A stretch of 64,000 nucleotides of DNA from Podocnemis expansa (lineage: Eukaryota > Chordata > Testudines > Podocnemididae): positions 9,037,405-9,101,404 of the forward strand of contig ML682067.1 in NCBI GenBank assembly GCA_007922195.1, read 5' to 3'. Below the pieces are notes generated by a model, which ran no database searches, was not told the origin of the DNA, and saw nothing but the letters and a program-made list of their open reading frames with translations. The first letter of the stretch is position 1. Each line of letters starts with the position of its first letter. Both the position numbers and the translations under genes were made by a program. Positions 11,381 to 20,689 of this stretch are shown one piece after another.

Positions 11381-12542
11381 CTTTAGCCCATCCCCCTGTC
11401 TGGAGCAGATAGCCACCACATGAGGCCCAATGCCTCTGGACGAGACAGAGGAATAATAGTATGTAGCCAGGCCCCTGACAAAGGCAGGCAGCAGGCTTAA
11501 TCAGACTCTGCCCTCTAGGGCAGAATAAAGCAGTCTATGACCCAGTTCCCTGGCAGGGCAGACAGAAAACAAACGGAGGCTTTCTGTCTGTCACCCCAGG
11601 ACGGGATTAGCAGCAGAGGGTGGGGGGATCTGGATGTACCCTCCTCCACCTGCTCCCAGCTCAGGGCAGTAATAGTGGTTCAGAATCTCACCACTGAGTC
11701 AGTGAGTATCCCGCCAAAACACACTGACTGTGATTTCAGCACCATAAACAGACTAATGTCTGGTTTCCCTGGGCTACCGCCTCCACCTACTTGTTCATAT
11801 TATTTGGTTTCTTCATTCACAAGCTCTCAGGCTCCTCAGCAGCCAGTAGTTCTAGTGGCTCTTTTGGGAATTTGCCCAGTGGCAACATCTCCAGGTGCTC
11901 CTTCACAGAAGGGGATTGATGCAGCTTGGTCCTTTATAACCTAGTTGGTCCCTTATAACAGAGGGAACACTTCTTTGAACATATGAAAGGGACTGAGTCT
12001 GTGGCAAAACTGAGATGGTTTTAAAAGTTGCTCGTCTAGGGTAGATGTGTTAGCCTTGTGCCAAAACTGTATATGAAAAATATCTTACCTAGTAAAAAGT
12101 ATTATTATTTTTGACCAGTTCTGTTAATATATAATAAACAAAAGTTTATTGAACTTTATAAAAATTAATTATCTTAATTTTAGAAACACTGAAAATTTAA
12201 GACTAAAATTCTTTTTCTAAATTACAAGTGCCTTCTCTACATAACTTACATGTTGGAGCACAATGACATAAAACAATCACTTGATACCCTAATGTTTAGT
12301 TTCGATTTGTAGAAATGAAGCATTATTCTTCATGTCAGTGGGACCTGATTGTGCACGCTGTGTAATTTCCATTTTTATTAAGTAGATGTCTCATTTTCCT
12401 GAGGTTCTTCTGTATTCAAGAGATATGGATTAAAGAAATATGGATTAAGGTCTAATTAAATAAAAGAGTAAATTAAAATATTTCCTTAACTGTTTTTGGC
12501 AAGGACCATGGTCTGGTGCTTTGAGGATAGGACTGAGCCAGG
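11381..12542. other. unannotated stretch, AT-rich in its second half
   Basis: From about 12000 to 12480 the sequence is markedly AT-rich. The 135-codon open frame at 11537-11944 (+) shows no motif I recognise and its composition is not gene-like, so no gene is called. Confidence 0.5.
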
Positions 12543-12958
12543 CAGGGGTGTAGGCATGGGAGGGCCTGGTTGGGGCAGGGTCTACACACTTCATCCTGCA
12601 ATCCACCCATCTCAGCCCCCGGCAGTGGCATGAAATTCACGCCACAGGGCCACACAGCAACCAAGCAGCTGCAAGCGGGGCAGAGGGACCAGCACTGATG
12701 CCTCTGCTCCGCTCTTGCAACCAGGCCCCACAGTTCTGAGTGGAGCAGAAGTGTTGGTGCTGACACTTCTGCCCTGATCACAGTGGCCCTGCGCCTGCAG
12801 CGGCAAAGTCCATGCCATTGTCAGCCTGCAGCACATGGCTCTCCCACTCCCTGGGGAGAGGGGCAGCTTTTGGTCACATGACTGGAAGCTGCCCTTGGCC
12901 GGGCCCACCATAAACTTGCAGAGTGCCGGCCAGAAAACAGGGGCTGGCAACGCCCCTG
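12543..12958. mobile_element. possible hAT-like element
   Basis: The block begins CAGGGGTGTAGGCATGG and ends GGCAACGCCCCTG, similar inverted ends typical of hAT elements here. No matching 8-bp flanks were found. The interior is GC-rich and non-coding. Confidence 0.35.
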
Positions 12959-13192
12959 TAGTCAGCCTTTCCGCCCATGACTTGGAACCTGGCCACCCAT
13001 CCCTTTAATCATATGAGATTTCCAAAGGGTCACATATATTGCCCATATAAATAGCTGGGACAAAAAAGGCTGCTGGTGGTTCACCACTCTATTTCCATGA
13101 CTCCAGTCATGCCTGACATAGACTATACCTAAAACACTGTTGTCATAATCTGTATTTACAAGATGTCATATAAACTAATGTTTTCAGCCAGC

Positions 13193-13640
13193 ATGCCATA
13201 GAATTATAGAAACTGAAAGGGAACATGAGACGTCATTGGTCCAGTCCCCTGCACTCATGGCAGGATCAACTATTACTATTTTAAACCATCTCTGCCATGT
13301 GTTTGTCTAACCTGCTCTTAAAAATTTCCAGTGATGGAGATTTCACATCCTGCCTAGGCAACTTATTTCAGTGGTTAATCACCCTGACCGGAAGTTTTTC
13401 CTAATGTCCCACTTAAACCTCCCTTGCTGTAATTTAAGCCCATTGTTTCTTGTCCTATCATTAGCAGTTAAGGAGAATTTTTCCCCCTCTTCCTCATAAC
13501 AAACTTTTAGGTACATGCAAACTGTTATCATGTCCCCTCTCAGTCTCCTCTTTTCCAGACTAAACAAACCCAGTTTTTTCAATCTTCCCTCATAAGCCAA
13601 GTGCTCCAGACTTTTAACCATTCTTGGTGCTGGTAGCAGG
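13193..13640 (-). mobile_element. CR1 LINE 3' fragment
   Basis: On the - strand the translation contains LEHLAYEGRLKKLGLFSLEK followed by RRLRGDMITVCMYLK and NGLKLQQGRFKWDIRKNF. This is the C-terminal end of CR1 ORF2, after the reverse transcriptase domain. It continues into the 3' end with GGACCAATGACGTCTCATG-type sequence. The 5' part is missing, as is usual for truncated CR1 copies. Confidence 0.85.
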
Positions 13641-14039
13641 GTAGAGCACTTGCCCTCCAGCTGGGAGGCAGCCAGTTGCCAGCACTCTCCCTGCTGGCCT
13701 GAGGAGACTCTGCCCAAAATCCCAGCCCGGAAGCAAAGAGATTGTTACGGGTTAGCTCTGTGTTCTTGAGGAATCAGAGCATAGTATCCAGCCTGTGCCT
13801 CCCCCCCACCCCCAACACATCCCCCAACCTCTGCTTGAACTGAAAACCAAAAACAGTAGGAAATGGGGGACATCCTTATCTACTCATATCCAAAAGCCAT
13901 CACCCCAGTTAATGGAGCTTTATTTGCATTGACTATGGAGAGCCAGGCTCCAAAGCAAGAACGGCACTGAACCCTGGGATTGAAGAAGCAGGGAAGCATT
14001 GCATAATGGGCAATCTCACACCAACAGGAACAAACTCAG

Positions 14040-14469
14040 CAATTATCAGACCATTCTAGTCACAGACATGATAATTGATACCCAAAATACTGAGTCTGCC
14101 TGATTGTATTGTGAGCTTCTCTGAACCTTTACACCCAGTCAGGAATGTGTATCGGCCACTTAAAAAACTTAAGTCCTTCTAAAAAAACCTTTACCTACAT
14201 CCAACAGTACAGTAGTGTGTGTCCTGTTTAAGTCCTGATTCAGTACTGTGTGTCCTGTGTAAGTCCTGATTAGATCCTGTCTGAATCCTGTGTGAGTTTG
14301 GATTGAGTCTGAGTCCTGATGCTTGGATCTAAAAGCTGTATCATTTCCACTGGGATTTGGCTTTTCCTCTTCTTTGCTGATTGCTGTGGGAGCTTTGTGT
14401 CCATCCAGCCTCTGACCCTGATCTGCACAGCCTGGAAACCTTTCTGCTACACAGAGTGGTGAGACCCCC

Positions 14470-14507
<38 letters not shown>

Positions 14508-14810
14508 CCAACCTCTCTCCCTCTTTGTTAATTATGACTCTCTCTCTAGGCCTGATACAGTAGAATCTAGGTAATATTGTAGCTGGGAGTTTTTCTTTCC
14601 TTGTATGTTTACCAGTGCTGTAACTGGGTATTTTGGGGTATTCTTCTCTCCTTTTGTAATTATTATTATTAGTGCAAGTTTTAGATACCTAGCAATAAAA
14701 TGCCTTTTGTTATCAAGCCAGTTTCCAGGCTCTTCTAAGACATCATTCCCTCTCCTTTGTGGTCTTGGTTTCTTTATATCACTTTGCAGCAACGCTTCTA
14801 TTACCTAGCC
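14040..14810 (+). repeat. probable LTR of an unclassified LTR element
   Basis: The segment contains repeated GTGTGTCCTGTTTAAGTCCTGATT-like units near 14215-14310, a (CT)n run at about 14477-14505, and AATAAA at 14693-14698. The order resembles promoter, R and U5 regions of an LTR. Ends and duplications could not be fixed. Confidence 0.35.
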
Positions 14811-14849
14811 AAAGATCCCTGTGATGCCCACAACCCTGTAAGGTTTGCT

Positions 14850-15115
14850 CATTGATGGGGATAGTAGCCTGATTGACTCCAGGGGCATATAAGGGTGACA
14901 GCTGAAAAGTGCTGTTTTGACCCAGCCTGACTGACTCCAGGGACATATAAGGGTAAGCAGCTGAGAAGTGCTGTGTGACTCAGCCTGCTCAAGATCCATA
15001 ATCAAGCCTAGTTTGGTGCGGTATAGGAGCACATAAGGGTAGCAGCAGAGAAGTGCTGTGTGACCCAGCCTACTGACTTCAGGGACACATAAGGGTCAGC
15101 TGAGAGTGCTGATAG
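14850..15115 (+). repeat. tandem repeat, unit about 65-75 bp, four units
   Basis: Each unit contains TGACTCCAGGGGCATATAAGGGT-like sequence followed by CAGCTGAGAAGTGCTGTGTG and ACCCAGCCT. Four diverged units are readable. The CATATAAGGGT core looks like a TATA box, but no function is inferred from that alone. Confidence 0.65.
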
Positions 15116-15365
15116 ACCCGGTCCGCTCAGATGCACCTATATAGAAACACAAGTGACACAAGCAGCACACTAATAGAATTACCATCTTCCCCAAAGAGAA
15201 AATAACCCTAATAAATGAGCATAGTTGGTGGGCAAAGTTGGTAACAAGATGGGCTGAGGGAAAGGGAGGACTATGTAAGGGGGCAGACTGGCCAACCCAG
15301 AGGGAAACAGAAAGGTAGATGCTTGCTGGATTTAGCAGACCTCCCTCCCTGGGAGAACCAAGGGG

Positions 15366-15695
15366 GTGACTACTGGTGGGACTCTCCCCTATATTTATCT
15401 CCCCCCAGGTGAGGACCTGGAAGAGCTTCCCTCGGTGGAGAGCCTGGATGATTGGAACCAGCCAGATGCCCACGAAGACCTGGAGGAACCCCCTTCTGCA
15501 AAGGATGCCAGTGAGCCAGCTGCCCTGAACCCCTGTGACCTAGAGGACTGCCTTCTGGCTAATGGACTGGAAGAGTTACCTGCAGTGCTGCCAGTGGATA
15601 GTGAGGGCCTGATCTGGATGCCCTGCAGCACATATCCAGAAGACCTGAAAGATGATGGGATGCAGGTAACCCAGAGGGGAAGTGGGAGGAAGTAG
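15366..15695 (+). CDS. acidic repetitive ORF of 109 codons, uncertain
   Basis: The open frame (109 codons) encodes an acidic protein with repeated blocks: GEDLEELPSVESLDDW, HEDLEEPPSAKDASEP, DLEDCLLANGLEELPAV. I do not recognise it. It lies between an LTR-like block with tandem repeats (14.0-15.1 kb) and the repeat around the N gap, so it may be a piece of an LTR element's internal region. The repeated DLEE blocks may simply mirror DNA-level duplication. No membrane segment or catalytic motif is visible. Whether it is expressed is unknown. Confidence 0.25.
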   Translation: MTTGGTLPYIYLPPGEDLEELPSVESLDDWNQPDAHEDLEEPPSAKDASEPAALNPCDLEDCLLANGLEELPAVLPVDSEGLIWMPCSTYPEDLKDDGMQVTQRGSGRK

Positions 15696-15819
15696 CCCAG
15701 GGGCAATAGCTAAATATTTAGCTGCATGTGGAAGGTCTGTTTCAGCTGGAGCCCACTGACCCAGTGGCATTGTATTGCCACTCATAGGGCCCTGGGCTGG
15801 ATGCAGTGGAGTGGGCAGG

Positions 15820-16440
15820 CCTGTGTTGGCCTCTCCACCCTGCCTGTGTTCAGCCTTACCCTGCTGAGGGGGGTTGAAGGCCATAGACTTTGATANNNNN
15901 NNNNNNNNNNNNNNNNNNNNNNNNNNNNNNNNNNNNNNNNNNNNNNNNNNNNNNNNNNNNNNNNNNNNNNNNNNNNNNNNNNNNNNNNNNNNNNNNNNNN
16001 NNNNNNNNNNNNNNNNNNNNNNNNNNNNNNNNNNNNNNNNNNNNNNNNNNNNNNNNNNNNNNNNNNNNNNNNNNNNNNNNNNNNNNNNNNNNNNNNNNNN
16101 NNNNNNNNNNNNNNNNNNNNNNNNNNNNNNNNNNNNNNNNNNNNNNNNNNNNNNNNNNNNNNNNNNNNNNNNNNNNNNNNNNNNNNNNNNNNNNNNNNNN
16201 NNNNNNNNNNNNNNNNNNNNNNNNNNNNNNNNNNNNNNNNNNNNNNNNNNNNNNNNNNNNNNNNNNNNNNNNNNNNNNNNNNNNNNNNNNNNNNNTGATA
16301 TTGAGCTCAGCCTTACTACTGAGGGGGTTGAAGGCCATAGACTCTGTACTGTGTGCTGCCTTTATCCTGCTAGAGGGATTGAAGGCCAAGGAATTTAGGA
16401 CCCTGCCTTCTCCTATCAGGGGGCTAGAAGGCAACTGAAA
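15820..16440 (+). repeat. tandem repeat bracketing an assembly gap
   Basis: Units resemble CAGCCTTACCCTGCTGAGGG then GGTTGAAGGCCATAGACT and TTGATATTGAGCT. One unit precedes the N run and at least two diverged units follow it; TTGATA abuts the left edge of the gap and TGATATTGAGCT its right edge. Confidence 0.65.
15896..16295. other. assembly gap, 400 N
   Basis: The stretch is 400 consecutive N. Repeat units on both sides suggest a collapsed or unresolved tandem array. Translated frames crossing it are meaningless. Confidence 0.98.
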
Positions 16441-16499
16441 TAGGGGAGTTTGGTCTGACCCCTGGGAGGGTCAGGACCTGCACATCCTGAACCCAATTT

Positions 16500-16961
16500 A
16501 CAGTGCTCTGCTCTGGACTTTCTCCAATTTGTCAACATCCTTTCTGAAATGAGTTGCCCTGAACAGGACACAATACTCCAGATGAGGCCTAATCAGCTTG
16601 GAACAGAATGGAAGAATTACTTCTCATGTCTTACTTACAATACTGTTAAGGCAGAATGGTGTTTGCTCTCTTTTGCAACAGTGTTACACTGTTGTCTCAT
16701 ATTTAGCTTGTGGTCCACTAGGACACCCAGATCCCTTTCCGCAGTATTCCTTCCTAGGCAGTCATTGTCCATTTTGTATGTGTGAAATTGATTGTTCTTT
16801 TCTGCATGGAGTACTTTGCATTTGTATTTATAGCATTTCATCCTATTTACCTCAGCCCATTTCACCGGTTTGTCTAAATCATTCTGAACTGTGTTCCTAT
16901 CTTCCAAAGCACTTGCAACCCCTTCCAGCTTGGTATCATTGGCAAACTTTACAAGTGTACT
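16500..16961 (-). mobile_element. CR1 LINE reverse-transcriptase fragment, split by later insertions
   Basis: On the - strand the translation reads DLDKPVKWAEVNRMKCYKYK then HTYKMDNDCLG and ERDLGVLVDHKLNM, the C-terminal part of CR1 ORF2. The same CR1 continues after the hAT-like insertion at 17604-17628 (TCATCATCTAAAACACTG) and again after the PLE at 20026-20057 (ATTGAACAGAACTAGACCC). The pieces join in register once the two insertions and one duplication copy each are removed. Confidence 0.85.
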
Positions 16962-16969
16962 CTCTATGC

Positions 16970-17595
16970 CACTGGTTCACAACCTTTTGCAGGTCACAAC
17001 GCACCTGGGCTATGTCCACACATACATCATTATTTTGAAATAACCCATTTCAAAATGAGTTATTTTGAAATAAAGTCCTTATTTTGAAATAAGTTAATTC
17101 AAATTAACAGTTTGTTAATTCGAATTAAGGGAAACCCTGCTTTCGAAATAGCCCTTGTTTCGAAATGGTTATTTTGAAACAAGGCTGTTTGGACATGTTG
17201 TTTCAAAACAGTTGTTTCAAAACAATGGTGTTGTTTCGAAACAACAGGTCTGAATGCCATTGTTTCGAAACAACCATTTTGAAACAACGGCTATTTCGAT
17301 TAGATGCGAGGTTTAACGGTTTCAAAATAACAGCCATTATTTTGAAACAACAGGTCCTGTTGTTTTGAAATAATGGTGCGTCGTGTGGATATGCCGCTTA
17401 TTTCAAAACAACCTCTGTTGTTTCAAAATAAGAAGCCTGTCTGGACATACCCTTGGTGGCATATCGCAATCCTACAAGACATACAAGCCCACTCCTCCCA
17501 GGCCAAATCTAGCCATTTCCTCGATTTTCCTTGACACACTTACTGCTGTGTGGTGACATAGTAATGTATCCAGACACAGTGGTTGAGAACTGCTG
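16970..17595. mobile_element. hAT-like element inserted in CR1
   Basis: Ends are CACTGGTTCACAACC and GGTTGAGAACTGCTG, related to the CAGTGGTTCTCAACC ends of Charlie-type hAT elements. Flanks CTCTATGC (16962-16969) and CTCTATGT (17596-17603) are an 8-bp target-site duplication with one mismatch. Most of its length is taken by a nested fold-back MITE at 17008-17452. Confidence 0.75.
17008..17452. mobile_element. fold-back MITE, TTTCGAAA family, copy 2
   Basis: Ends GGCTATGTCCACAC and GTCTGGACATACCC are inverted. The body is an almost continuous palindrome of TTATTTTGAAATAA and TTGTTTCGAAACAA words, with TTAATTCGAATTAA marking the change of word. Flanking CTG/TTG may be an imperfect 3-bp duplication. 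Confidence 0.8.
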
Positions 17596-17677
17596 CTCTA
17601 TGTCATCATCTAAAACACTGATGAAAATTTTAAAAGGGATAGCCATGTTAGTCTAGTACAGTGAAAAAACAACAAGG

Positions 17678-17882
17678 AGTTGTGTGGCACTTTAAGACAA
17701 ACAGATTTATTTTTTGCATGAGCTTTCGTGGGAGAAGATCCCACTTCCTCAGATGCTTCGAAGATGGGTGAGCTTACAGAAAGGAATGAAACTAAATGCA
17801 AGGGGGTGTAAAACATATGATCAGGTCATACAGGAACAGCAAATCAGAGCAGTTTACAGGTTCAAACCATGGGAAGCCTGAA
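17678..17882 (-). repeat. PLE inverted terminal repeat, downstream of the ORF
   Basis: These 205 bp are the inverse of 19821-20025, with about two differences (for example A/C in GATC[A/C]TATG). Relative to the ORF this copy is in sense orientation and follows the stop codon. Confidence 0.9.
17716..17752 (-). ncRNA. hammerhead-like motif in PLE terminal repeat (sense copy)
   Basis: On the - strand: CTGAGGA, an extra A, a 5-bp stem GTGGG/CCCAC, then GAAA and GCTCATGC. Penelope terminal repeats are known to carry hammerhead ribozymes with core CUGANGA...GAAA. Here an extra A sits between core and stem II, and the UH cleavage dinucleotide expected after stem III is replaced by AA, so self-cleavage is doubtful. 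Confidence 0.4.
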
Positions 17883-17888
17883 GTCAAA

Positions 17889-19907
17889 TTACCCTTTGTA
17901 ATGGGAAAAGAATCCATAGTCTCGATTCAGACCAGCCTTCACAGAATTTAGCTTGCATATTAATTCGAGTTCAGCTGTTTCTCTTTGGAGTCTTGATGTC
18001 CCAGGTACATCTCTAACGACAGTCGTTAACAAATCCATCATCGAGTGATTAGGAAGATGGAAGTGTTCAGCAACTGGTTTCTCTGTTCTTTGATTTCTGA
18101 TATCAGTTCTGTGCTCATTCAGTCTCTTACGGAGTGATCGTCCTGTTTGTCCAATATATAAGGTGTTGGGGCATTTCTTGCACATGATGGCATAGACCAC
18201 ATTAGCAGATGAGCAGGTAAATGAGCCTTTGATGGAGTAGCAGGCTTGATTAGGACCTATGATGGTGTCTGTTGTGTAGATATGTGGGCAGACTTGGCAG
18301 CGTGGTTTGTTGCAGGGGTGTGTGCCTGCTTCAATGTTCCTGTTGTTAGATCTGTAATTGCTGGTGAGTATCTGTTTAAGATTAGGGGGCTGCCTGTAAG
18401 CAAGGAGTGGTCTGTCTCCTAATGCTTGAGAGAGAGAGGGATCATTTTTTAGAATAGGCTGTAGGTCCTTAATGATCTTTTGCAGAGGTCTGACTTGAGG
18501 ATTGTATGTGGTGACTAGTGGTGTTCTGTTGCTTTCTTTCTTGGGTCTCTCCTGTAGTAAATGACTTCGGGGAACCCGTCTAGCTCTGTCAATTTGTTTT
18601 CTTACTTCCCCAGGTGGGTACTGAAGTTTCAAGAATGCTTGATAGAGATCCTCAAGATGTCTGTCTCGGTCTGAGGGATCAGAGCAGATGCGGTTATATC
18701 TTAGGGCTTGGCTGTAGACAATGGATCGTGTGGTGTGTTTAGGATGGAAGCTCGAAGGATGTAGGTAACTATACCGATCAGTAGGTTTTCGGTATAGGGT
18801 GGTGGTGATGCGTCTATCCCTGATTTGTACTGTAGTGTCAAGAAAGTGGATCTCCTGTGTGGAGTGTTCCAGGCTCAATTTGATGGTGTCGTGGAAATTA
18901 TTGAAATCTCTGTGAAAATCTTCAAGAGCATCCCTGCCATGTGTCCAGATGATAAAGATGTCATCAATGTAGCGCAGGTAAAGAAGAGGTGCCTTGGGAT
19001 GAGACTTGAGGAAATGTTGTTCTAAGTCGCCCATAAAGATGTTAGCATATTGTGGGGCCATGCGGGTGCCCATAGCAGTGCCACTGATTTGGAGATATAA
19101 ATGATCCTCAAATCTGAAGTGGTTGTGGGTGAGTACAAAGTCGCAAAGTTCAGTCACGAGCTGCGCTGTGTCGTCATCTGGGATGGTTCTTCTAATAGCT
19201 TGTAATCCATCCTTGTGTGGGATGTTGGTGTAAAGAGCTTCTACATCCATAGTGGCCAGAATGGTGTCTTCAGGAAGTTCTCCAATGGACTGTATTTTCC
19301 TCAGGAAGTCTGTGGTGTCTTGAAGATAGCTGGTGATGTTGATAACATAGGGTCTGAGGAGGGAGTCCACATAGCCAGATAGGCTGGCAGTAAGAGTGCC
19401 AATGCCTGAGATGATGGGGCGTCCAGGGTTTCCTTTTTTATGGATTTTGGGTAGTAGATAGAACATCCCTGGTTGGGGTTCTGGTGGTGTGTCTGTCTTT
19501 ATTTGTTCCTGTGCTGTCTTAGGGAGTTTCTTGAGTAGGCGTTGTAATTCCTTTTGGTATTCCTCAGTGGGGTCAGAGGAAAGTGGTCTGTAGAAGGTTG
19601 TGTTGGAGAGTTGTTTATAAGCCTCCTGGTCATAATCTAATTTATTCATGATGACAACTGCACCTCCTTTGTCAGCCTCCTTAATGATAATGTCAGAGTT
19701 GTTTTTGAGGCTGTGGATGGCATTGCATTCTGCAGGGCTGAGGTTATAATGTAAAGGATGTTGTTTGTCCACGATTTCAGCCTTGGTACGGTGGCAGAAG
19801 CAATCAATATAGAAGTCAAGTTCAGGCTTCCCATGGTTTGAACCTGTAAACTGCTCTGATTTGCTGTTCCTGTATGACCTGATCCTATGTTTTACACCCC
19901 CTTGCAT
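17889..19907 (-). CDS. Penelope-like reverse transcriptase with GIY-YIG endonuclease, intact
   Basis: The 672-residue protein is uninterrupted. Residues about 145-330 form the reverse transcriptase: LLPKIHKKGNPGRPI (151-165), motif A ATMDVEALYTNIP with D221, motif B GTAMGTRMAPQYANIF (276-291), and motif C YIDD (313-316). All catalytic aspartates are present. Residues 532-540 hold CNKPRCQVC, a small cysteine cluster. The GIY-YIG nuclease lies at about 570-625, with LYIGQTGRSLRKRLNEHR containing the core and its arginine. This RT plus GIY-YIG layout defines Penelope elements, which are thought to nick target DNA and prime reverse transcription there. The first ATG (19907) lies inside the upstream inverted repeat; an in-frame start further in is possible, since residues 1-30 derive from the terminal repeat. 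Length fits a minimal PLE protein slightly short at its N-terminus. Confidence 0.9.
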   Translation of the reverse strand: MQGGVKHRIRSYRNSKSEQFTGSNHGKPELDFYIDCFCHRTKAEIVDKQHPLHYNLSPAECNAIHSLKNNSDIIIKEADKGGAVVIMNKLDYDQEAYKQLSNTTFYRPLSSDPTEEYQKELQRLLKKLPKTAQEQIKTDTPPEPQPGMFYLLPKIHKKGNPGRPIISGIGTLTASLSGYVDSLLRPYVINITSYLQDTTDFLRKIQSIGELPEDTILATMDVEALYTNIPHKDGLQAIRRTIPDDDTAQLVTELCDFVLTHNHFRFEDHLYLQISGTAMGTRMAPQYANIFMGDLEQHFLKSHPKAPLLYLRYIDDIFIIWTHGRDALEDFHRDFNNFHDTIKLSLEHSTQEIHFLDTTVQIRDRRITTTLYRKPTDRYSYLHPSSFHPKHTTRSIVYSQALRYNRICSDPSDRDRHLEDLYQAFLKLQYPPGEVRKQIDRARRVPRSHLLQERPKKESNRTPLVTTYNPQVRPLQKIIKDLQPILKNDPSLSQALGDRPLLAYRQPPNLKQILTSNYRSNNRNIEAGTHPCNKPRCQVCPHIYTTDTIIGPNQACYSIKGSFTCSSANVVYAIMCKKCPNTLYIGQTGRSLRKRLNEHRTDIRNQRTEKPVAEHFHLPNHSMMDLLTTVVRDVPGTSRLQRETAELELICKLNSVKAGLNRDYGFFSHYKG

Positions 19908-20025
19908 TTAGTTTCATTCCTTTCTGTAAGCTCACCCATCTTCGAAGCATCTGAGGAAGTGGGATCTTCTCCCACGAAAGCTCATGCAAAAAATAAATCT
20001 GTTAGTCTTAAAGTGCCACACAACT
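19821..20025 (+). repeat. PLE inverted terminal repeat, upstream of the ORF
   Basis: These 205 bp are inverted relative to the downstream copy. The ORF start at 19907 lies inside this repeat. No 49-bp extension is present on this side. Confidence 0.9.
19951..19988 (+). ncRNA. hammerhead-like motif in PLE terminal repeat (antisense copy)
   Basis: This is the same motif as in the other terminal repeat: CTGAGGA, stem GTGGG/CCCAC, GAAA, GCTCATGC. It lies antisense to the PLE ORF because the terminal repeats are inverted. Confidence 0.35.
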
Positions 20026-20057
20026 CACTGATGAAAATATTGAACAGAACTAGACCC

Positions 20058-20660
20058 TGAGCTCGGGCCAGGACAGTGCAGATTCCAGCAGCTGGCTGGT
20101 TGCAGTGCTCCAGCCAGCCAGGTGAGGTGCAGGGGACTGGGATGGGAGGGACAGAGGTGGGGAAGCATGTGGAGTAGGGGGCCCTGACAAGGATGAAGGG
20201 GAGGAGGCAGTGGGTGCATTGGTAAGGTGGTGGCCAAGTGGGGGGGGGTGGGAAGGCTTCAGAAGGGAGGCGGTGGGGGCAGCATAGAGGTCTGGGGGAG
20301 ATGTTGGGGGCCAGCAGTGAATGGGCTGGGCGAGGTGCTGGGGTCGGCAGGGAGTAGGCTGGAGGAGTTCAGCAGGGGCCATTGGTGAGTGGGCTGGGTG
20401 GAGGCAGTGGGGGCCAGCAGCAAGGCCTGGGGGAGGTGGTAGGGGCCAGAGATGTGGCTGCGCTAGCAGTGAATAGGGGAAGGGATGGTGAAGACATAAA
20501 GGGTAGTCTGGTGGCGGTGTCTGGGAGGGGAGTGGGTTGGGGCTATTGTTGAGGGGGCCAGGAGAAGGCGGAACTCCAGGGGAGCGGCAGGACCTCAGGG
20601 GGAGATGGTTGTGGTGACAAGGCTGGGGGCAAATGTCAAGGATAGGCATGAAGAACATAC
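20058..20660. repeat. GC-rich repetitive block
   Basis: A G-rich, irregularly repetitive stretch (GGGGGCCAGCAG, GAGTGGGCTGGG variants) resembling the interiors of the hAT-like elements at 47.7-48.2 and 56.3-56.6 kb. The 202-codon reverse frame is a proline-rich composition artefact. Confidence 0.5.
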
Positions 20661-20689
20661 TATTTTTTAAGCATTTGAGGGATCAAAAG

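Larger units (their letters stand above)
17629..20025 (-). mobile_element. full-length Penelope-like element
   Basis: This is a 2397-bp retroelement flanked by a perfect 13-bp target-site duplication, CACTGATGAAAAT, at 17616-17628 and 20026-20038. Its ends are 205-bp inverted repeats (17678-17882 and 19821-20025) that differ at about two visible positions. The low-coordinate end carries an extra 49 bp (17629-17677), like the one-sided terminal extension known from Penelope elements. One ORF on the - strand fills the interior and runs into the upstream repeat. Clean duplications, near-identical ends and an open ORF point to a recent insertion. It interrupts an older CR1. Confidence 0.92.

Noticed and set aside
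15856..16438. Long open frames around 15.9-16.4 kb
   Set aside because: They consist mostly of untranslatable N from the 400-base gap.
18825..19025. Open frame on the + strand opposite the PLE ORF
   Set aside because: Shadow frame of the intact PLE protein on the - strand.
20050..20658. 202-codon proline-rich frame on the - strand
   Set aside because: It is the inverse of a G-rich repeat; no domain, and similar frames appear wherever the repeat occurs.
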